Of a DNA stretch of 64,000 nt, positions 59,953-64,000 are shown piece after piece. Below the pieces are notes generated by a model that worked only from the letters and a program-made list of their open reading frames with translations, searched no databases and had not been told where the DNA came from. Within the stretch, counting starts at the first letter, position 1, and each line of letters opens with the position of its first letter. The DNA is from Bifidobacterium stellenboschense (lineage in GTDB: Bacteria > Actinomycetota > Actinomycetes > Actinomycetales > Bifidobacteriaceae): the NCBI RefSeq assembly GCF_000741785.1, contig NZ_JGZP01000003.1, positions 1 through 64,000 on the forward strand, given 5' to 3'. The translations under genes and the position numbers were made by a program.

Positions 59953-60747
59953 ATGGCGTCCGAACGCGTTCCGCTGGTCGCGGGCAATTGGAAAATGAAC
60001 TTCGACCACCTCGAGGCCACGTATTTCGTGCAGAAGTTCGCATGGCAGCTGCGTGACGCCCACTTCGACTTCCGCAGGGTGGAGGTCGCCCTGTTCCCGT
60101 CGTTCACCTCGCTGCGCAGCGTGGAGGTGCTCGTCGAGGCCGACAAGCTCAAGATCCGCTACGGCGCGCAGTCCGTGTCCGTCACCGACCAGGGCGCGTT
60201 CACCGGAGACATCTCCGCCGACATGATCGCCCGGCTCGGATGCTCCTACGTGATCATCGGCCATTCGGAACGCCGCAAATACCATCCCGAGGACGATGCG
60301 AACATCGTCGACCAGGTGCGCGCCGTCCTCGCCGCCGGCATGCAGCCGATCCTGTGCGTGGGCGAAAGCTTCGAGGAGCGCCGCCAGGGCATCGAGCTCG
60401 ACTTCGCCGTCGGACAGGTGCATGACGTGACGCGGGACCTCAACGAGGCGGAGGCCGCGAAGCTCATCATCGCCTACGAGCCCGTGTGGGCCATCGGCAC
60501 CGGCATGGTCGCCACCCCCGAATCCGCGCAGTACGCGGCGCAGGCCATCCGCGACGATCTTCGCGCCACGTTCAACGACACGGTGGCGGACACCGTGCGC
60601 ATCCTCTACGGCGGCTCCGTCTCGTCGAAGAACGCCGTGGAGCTCATCGGGGAACCCGACGTCGACGGCTTCCTCATCGGCGGTGCGGCGCTCGACGTGG
60701 ACGAACTGACCCGCATCTGCCGGCTCACCGCCAAAGCCACCCGGTGA
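59953..60747 (+). CDS. tpiA: Triosephosphate isomerase
   Basis: A 264-residue TIM barrel interconverting dihydroxyacetone phosphate and glyceraldehyde-3-phosphate. PLVAGNWKMN has catalytic Lys K14; CSYVIIGHSERRKYHPED has the catalytic His region; IAYEPVWAIGTGMVATPESAQ is the glutamate and flexible loop; ILYGGSVSSKNAVELI and DGFLIGGAALD are the phosphate loops. ATG 59953 follows GGAAGGGG; the frame is open upstream but without homology. Confidence 0.97.
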   Translation: MASERVPLVAGNWKMNFDHLEATYFVQKFAWQLRDAHFDFRRVEVALFPSFTSLRSVEVLVEADKLKIRYGAQSVSVTDQGAFTGDISADMIARLGCSYVIIGHSERRKYHPEDDANIVDQVRAVLAAGMQPILCVGESFEERRQGIELDFAVGQVHDVTRDLNEAEAAKLIIAYEPVWAIGTGMVATPESAQYAAQAIRDDLRATFNDTVADTVRILYGGSVSSKNAVELIGEPDVDGFLIGGAALDVDELTRICRLTAKATR

Positions 60748-60828
60748 AACCGCCCGGCGCCCCACCTTTTTCAGTACATTGCGCTATGCTTGAGCGCAGA
60801 TTGATACCAAACCGGAGGTAATCCACCC

Positions 60829-61077
60829 GTGACCGCTCTGAAGATCGCCCTCGAAATCGTTCTCGTCGTGCTCAGCTGCCTGCTGACCCTGCTCATCCTC
60901 ATGCACAAGGGCAAGGGCGGCGGCCTGTCCGACATGTTCGGCGGCGGCCTCACCCAGAACGCGGGCACGTCCGGCGTCGCCGAGAAGAACCTGAACCGCT
61001 GGACCGTCATCATCGCCCTCATCTGGGTGGCCATCATCATCGCCCTCGGCCTGATGACCAAGTTCAACCTCATCTGA
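60829..61077 (+). CDS. secG: Preprotein translocase subunit SecG
   Basis: An 82-residue inner-membrane protein of the SecYEG channel. Two membrane helices (IALEIVLVVLSCLLTLLILMH and VIIALIWVAIIIALGLMT) flank the conserved KGKGGGLSDMFGGGL segment. GTG 60829 follows CGGAGGTAA. A likely -10, TATGCT, lies at 60785-60790. It is monocistronic, ended by a hairpin at 61109-61137; secG after tpiA is a common actinobacterial order. Confidence 0.95.
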   Translation: MTALKIALEIVLVVLSCLLTLLILMHKGKGGGLSDMFGGGLTQNAGTSGVAEKNLNRWTVIIALIWVAIIIALGLMTKFNLI

Positions 61078-61108
61078 GCGTCTTCGGCACATTCGCTCAT
61101 GTTCATGT

Positions 61109-61137
61109 GACCCATGACCGGCTTCCGGCCATGGGTC
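61109..61137 (+). terminator. Terminator after secG
   Basis: GACCCATGACCGG (61109-61121) pairs with CCGGCCATGGGTC (61125-61137), one A-C mismatch, loop CTT, followed by GTGTTCGTT. It is 31 nt after the secG stop and 64 nt before ldh. Confidence 0.65.
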
Positions 61138-61201
61138 GTGTTCGTTACGGCGGGATCCGCTCCGAGCCGGTGCGCCCGTCGAACCCGGAAGGGACATCAT
61201 C

Positions 61202-62152
61202 ATGGTCACCATGAACCGCAACAAGGTCGTCATCGTCGGCACCGGCCAGGTGGGCGCCACCGCCGCGTTCGCCATCGTCACGCACGGTCTGTGCAACGAG
61301 CTCGTGCTCATCGACCATTTCGCCGCCAAGGCGACGGGGGAGAGTCACGACCTCGACGACGGCAGCGAATTCCAGGACCGTCACGTCAAGGTGCGCACCG
61401 GCGACTACGCCGACTGCCGCGACGCGGACATCGTCGTCGTCACCGTGGGCCGCAAGCCGCCGGCCAACTCGACCCGTCTCGCCGAACTCGGCTTCACCGT
61501 CGGCCTCGTCGGCGACGTCGTCGACCACGTCATGGCCTCCGGCTTCGACGGCGTGATCGTCATGGTCTCCAACCCGGTCGACGTGATGGCCTGGTACGCA
61601 TGGAAGCGCTCCGGACTGCCGCGCGCGCAGGTGCTCGGCACCGGCACGGCGCTCGACACCTCGCGCCTCAAGACCATCATCGGCGAAGAGACGGGACTCG
61701 ACCCGCGCAACGTGGGCGGGTTCGTCATGGGCGAGCACGGCGACTCCCAGTTCGCCGCATGGTCCACCGTCTCGCTCGGAGGCAAGCCGTTCGCCAAGTT
61801 CCTCGCCGACAACCAGAGCCGCTTCGCCTCCGTCTCCACCGCCGAGATCGAACGCAAGACGCGCATGCGCGGCAACGAGATCGTCGCCGCGAAGGGCGGC
61901 ACCAACTTCGGCATCGCCTCCACCGTCGCCGGCATCGTGCAGACGATCCTGTGGGACGAACGCCGCATCGTGCCCGTCTCCACGCTGCTCGACGGCGAAT
62001 ACGGCGAGCATGACGTGTTCCTCGGCGTGCCCACCGAACTGCGCGCCAACGGCGCCAACGAGATCGTCGAACTCGAACTCACCGAGGAGGAGCACGCGAA
62101 GCTCCACCATTCCGCCGAGCTCGTCCGCTCCTACTGCGAGGGGCTGCTGTGA
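61202..62152 (+). CDS. ldh: L-lactate dehydrogenase
   Basis: A 316-residue NAD-dependent lactate dehydrogenase that regenerates NAD+ by reducing pyruvate, the final step of homo/hetero-fermentation in bifidobacteria. KVVIVGTGQVGATAAFAIVTHG is the NAD loop; DIVVVTVGRKPPANSTRLAEL contains the substrate loop; MVSNPVDVMAWYAWKRSGLPRAQVLGTGTALDTSRL is family-typical, and VMGEHGDSQFAAWS has the catalytic His (H179). A malate dehydrogenase is less likely given the Q in the GTGQVG-proximal pattern and the context, but cannot be excluded. AAGGGAC precedes the ATG. The stop overlaps a HAD gene. Confidence 0.92.
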   Translation: MVTMNRNKVVIVGTGQVGATAAFAIVTHGLCNELVLIDHFAAKATGESHDLDDGSEFQDRHVKVRTGDYADCRDADIVVVTVGRKPPANSTRLAELGFTVGLVGDVVDHVMASGFDGVIVMVSNPVDVMAWYAWKRSGLPRAQVLGTGTALDTSRLKTIIGEETGLDPRNVGGFVMGEHGDSQFAAWSTVSLGGKPFAKFLADNQSRFASVSTAEIERKTRMRGNEIVAAKGGTNFGIASTVAGIVQTILWDERRIVPVSTLLDGEYGEHDVFLGVPTELRANGANEIVELELTEEEHAKLHHSAELVRSYCEGLL

Positions 62153-63003
62153 TCCCGGCCGCGCACGTCCCGCCGCAATCCCGTCTCGTCGTCGCCGACC
62201 TCGACGGCACGCTGCTGCACGGCGCCCCCACCTTCGAAGGGCGGCACCTCACCGAACGGTCCATCGAAGCCATCGAACGCCTGCACGACGCCGGATACCG
62301 CTTCGCCATCGCCACGGCCAGGCCCGTGAGCACCGGCTACGCTCTCGCGGAGCGGCTGCCGGTCGACGCCTGCATCTACCTCAACGGCGCGCTCATCGAC
62401 TTCAACCCCGCGAAATCCGACTACGAGATGCTCACCTCGGGCCGCCTGCCCGCCGACGGGCATCTCATGAAGATCGGGTTCCCGTCGTCCCGCGCCTGCG
62501 AGGTGTGCCGTTCGCTGCTCGACGCGATGCCCGATCTCGAGGTCGGCATCGTCATGGACGACGTGCGGTACACGAATTTCGATGTGAGCGTCTACTGGAA
62601 GACGCAGACGTGGCGGTTCACCGACTTCACCGAAGAGGACGTGCCCGCGGGGACCGCCGACAAGATCATCGCGTTCCCGAAGGGGGAGCAGCGCGAGACG
62701 ATCCGTCGTCTGATCCCCGACGATTTCGCGCTGTCCGTCTCCGAAGGCACGCTGTACATGTTCATGAACCCGAAGGCGAACAAGCGCGACGCGCTGGACA
62801 TCCTGTGCGGGCGGATGGGCATCGCCCGCGAGCGGACAATCGCCTTCGGCGACGATCTCGTGGACATCGACATGATGCGGGCCGCGGGCACCAGCGTCGC
62901 CGTCACGAACTCCAACCCCAAGGTCCTCGCCATCGCCGACGAGATCTGCCCGTCCAATGACGAGGACGGCGTCGCCCAGTGGATCGAGACGCATCTGCTG
63001 TAG
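62149..63003 (+). CDS. HAD-superfamily phosphatase, Cof/type IIB
   Basis: A 284-residue Cof-type HAD phosphatase with motif I VVADLDGT (D17, D19), motif II IATARP and motif IV GDDLVDIDMMRAAG; a large C2 cap lies between. The GTG start at 62149 shares four bases with the end of ldh (GTGA), so the two are translationally coupled. The coupling suggests a role tied to central carbon metabolism, perhaps removal of a phosphorylated by-product; this is inference. It is ended by a hairpin at 63014-63054. A third Cof-type HAD in this window, distinct from the pair at 1769-3504. Confidence 0.87.
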   Translation: MIPAAHVPPQSRLVVADLDGTLLHGAPTFEGRHLTERSIEAIERLHDAGYRFAIATARPVSTGYALAERLPVDACIYLNGALIDFNPAKSDYEMLTSGRLPADGHLMKIGFPSSRACEVCRSLLDAMPDLEVGIVMDDVRYTNFDVSVYWKTQTWRFTDFTEEDVPAGTADKIIAFPKGEQRETIRRLIPDDFALSVSEGTLYMFMNPKANKRDALDILCGRMGIARERTIAFGDDLVDIDMMRAAGTSVAVTNSNPKVLAIADEICPSNDEDGVAQWIETHLL

Positions 63004-63013
63004 ATTCCGCATC

Positions 63014-63054
63014 GCATGCCGGACGAAAGTTCAATTCCCTTCCGTCCGGCATGC
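63014..63054 (+). terminator. Terminator after the ldh-HAD unit
   Basis: GCATGCCGGACG (63014-63025) and CGTCCGGCATGC (63043-63054) form a perfect 12-bp stem. The 17-nt loop carries the first GTTCAA site of the operator cluster that follows. It lies 11 nt after the HAD stop. Confidence 0.6.
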
Positions 63055-63133
63055 GAAACACGATGCCGCGGGAATTGAACTTGTCTTGAACTCCTTCTAG
63101 GTTATGAACCAATGTTCAATACGGATATTGAAC
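63027..63133. promoter_or_regulatory. Operator cluster of six GTTCAA/TTGAAC half-sites
   Basis: GTTCAA or TTGAAC (or one ATGAAC) occurs at 63029, 63075, 63086, 63104, 63114 and 63128. Two pairs form perfect inverted repeats: AAGTTCAATTCCC (63027-63039) with GGGAATTGAACTT (63070-63082), and GTTCAATA-CGGA-TATTGAAC (63114-63133). The latter ends 20 nt before the aminotransferase ATG. The fused HTH of that gene is the obvious candidate binder. A ribosome site TTTGGAGGAAG follows. Confidence 0.75.
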
Positions 63134-63153
63134 TTCATGGTTTGGAGGAAGAC

Positions 63154-64000
63154 ATGTCCACAGCGGTGTTCGCGGAACGGCTCCACGAGGCGATGAACGA
63201 CAGGGGATTGAAGCAGGTCGACCTGGTGCGCGCCGCCGAGGACCGGGGCGTGAGGATGGGCAAGAGCCACATCAGCCAATACGTCGCCGGCAAGACCATG
63301 CCCCGCGAGGACATCCTCGACTTCCTGGCGGCCGCGCTCAACGTGGACGTGGCATGGCTCAGGGGCGACCGTGGAACAACGGACGGGACCGCCGAAGGTG
63401 ACGGGAACGCGCCCATCGCATCGCAGGCCTCCGATGGAGCCTCCGACGCGGGCTCCGATTCCGCGGCGCCGTCCGATGCGGCGACGACCGACGGCGGCTG
63501 GCACCCGGATTCGGCACCCGCCCCGCGCCGACGCACGTTCGGCAAGTCGCACAAGCTCGACAACGTGCTCTACGACGTGCGCGGCCCCGTCGTCGACGAG
63601 GCGGCCCGCATGGAGGCAGACGGCACGCACATCCTCAAGCTCAACATCGGCAACCCCGCGCCGTTCGGCTTCCGCACGCCGGACGAGGTCGTCTACGACA
63701 TGGCCCATCAGCTCACCGAGACCGAGGGCTATTCGCCGTCCAAGGGCCTGTTCTCCGCACGCAAGGCGATCATGCAGTACGCGCAGCTCAAGAACCTGCC
63801 GAACGTCACCATCGACGACATCTACACCGGCAACGGCGTGAGCGAGCTCATCAACCTGTGCATGTCCGCCCTGCTCGACGACGGCGACGAGGTGCTCATC
63901 CCGAGTCCCGACTACCCGCTGTGGACCGCCTGCGTGAACCTCGCCGGCGGCACCGCCGTCCACTACGTGTGCGACGAGGCCTCCGAATGGTATCCGGACA
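63154..64000 (+). CDS. Helix-turn-helix / PLP aminotransferase fusion (alanine aminotransferase-like), 3' end outside the window
   Basis: At least 282 residues, cut by the window end. Residues about 5-70 are a Cro/CI-type HTH (QVDLVRAAEDRGVRMGKSHISQYVAGKTMPREDILDFLAAALNVDVAWL). A low-complexity linker (71-128, Gly/Ser/Asp-rich) leads to a class I aminotransferase from about 130: KLDNVLYDVRGPVVDEAARMEADGTHILKLNIGNPAPFGF and YSPSKGLFSARKAIMQY are typical of AlaA. PLP lysine and C-terminus are beyond the window. GGAGGAAG precedes the ATG. The fusion of regulator and enzyme, with operator sites directly upstream, suggests it controls its own gene. Confidence 0.88.
   Translation, partial: MSTAVFAERLHEAMNDRGLKQVDLVRAAEDRGVRMGKSHISQYVAGKTMPREDILDFLAAALNVDVAWLRGDRGTTDGTAEGDGNAPIASQASDGASDAGSDSAAPSDAATTDGGWHPDSAPAPRRRTFGKSHKLDNVLYDVRGPVVDEAARMEADGTHILKLNIGNPAPFGFRTPDEVVYDMAHQLTETEGYSPSKGLFSARKAIMQYAQLKNLPNVTIDDIYTGNGVSELINLCMSALLDDGDEVLIPSPDYPLWTACVNLAGGTAVHYVCDEASEWYPD

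Overview
The window is bacterial chromosome with very GC-rich codon third positions, actinobacterial gene orders ([16 protein letters not shown], infC-rpmI-rplT, uvrA-uvrC-aroE-rapZ-whiA-pgk-tpiA-secG) and genes such as nrtR-nadABC and ldh. Together these point to Bifidobacterium or a close relative; I do not name a species. No prophage, insertion sequence, CRISPR array or tRNA gene was seen.

Layout. 1-1545: 3' part of a 23S rRNA, the 5S rRNA and their terminator. 1769-6522: two HAD phosphatases, an esterase, two maltose/galactoside-type O-acetyltransferases and an RpiR regulator. 6697-13383: a complete pyrimidine operon pyrB-pyrI-pyrC-pyrF-pyrK-pyrD-pyrE with double-hairpin repeats in its gaps. 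13520-17950: a YbaK-type deacylase, GAPDH, thiamine pyrophosphokinase and a frameshifted membrane/spermidine-synthase-like gene. 18002-19561: infC-rpmI-rplT, with infC starting at a rare AUC codon. 19688-22980: [16 protein letters not shown] for chromosome dimer resolution and segregation. 23030-29230: NrtR with its palindromic operator, then nadA-nadB-nadC and a cysteine desulfurase, i.e. de novo NAD synthesis plus the sulfur donor for the NadA iron-sulfur cluster.

29258-34910 is accessory: a small membrane protein, a DUF559-like gene bracketed by two copies of an unusual about 127-bp inverted element, a DUF2974 hydrolase-like protein, a Pro/Gln-rich membrane protein, a LysR regulator and a HAD phosphatase. 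34984-40543: NAD(P)HX repair (NnrD/NnrE fusion), a double CMD-domain protein, an ABC-F protein and an aminotransferase. 40730-49866 is a defence island: a type I Wadjet operon (jetA-jetB-jetC-jetD, the first three stop/start junctions overlapping by 4 bases), an immediately downstream MntA/HepT (MNT-HEPN) toxin-antitoxin pair, and a divergent conserved-looking coiled-coil gene. The intergenic region between the divergent gene and jetA carries a cluster of DnaA-box-like repeats and a perfect palindrome.

49896-63003 returns to core genome: SOS-controlled uvrA, uvrC, aroE, rapZ, whiA, then the glycolytic genes pgk and tpiA, secG, ldh and a HAD phosphatase. The window ends inside a gene fusing an N-terminal Cro/CI helix-turn-helix to a PLP aminotransferase, preceded by six GTTCAA/TTGAAC half-sites that are probably its own operator.
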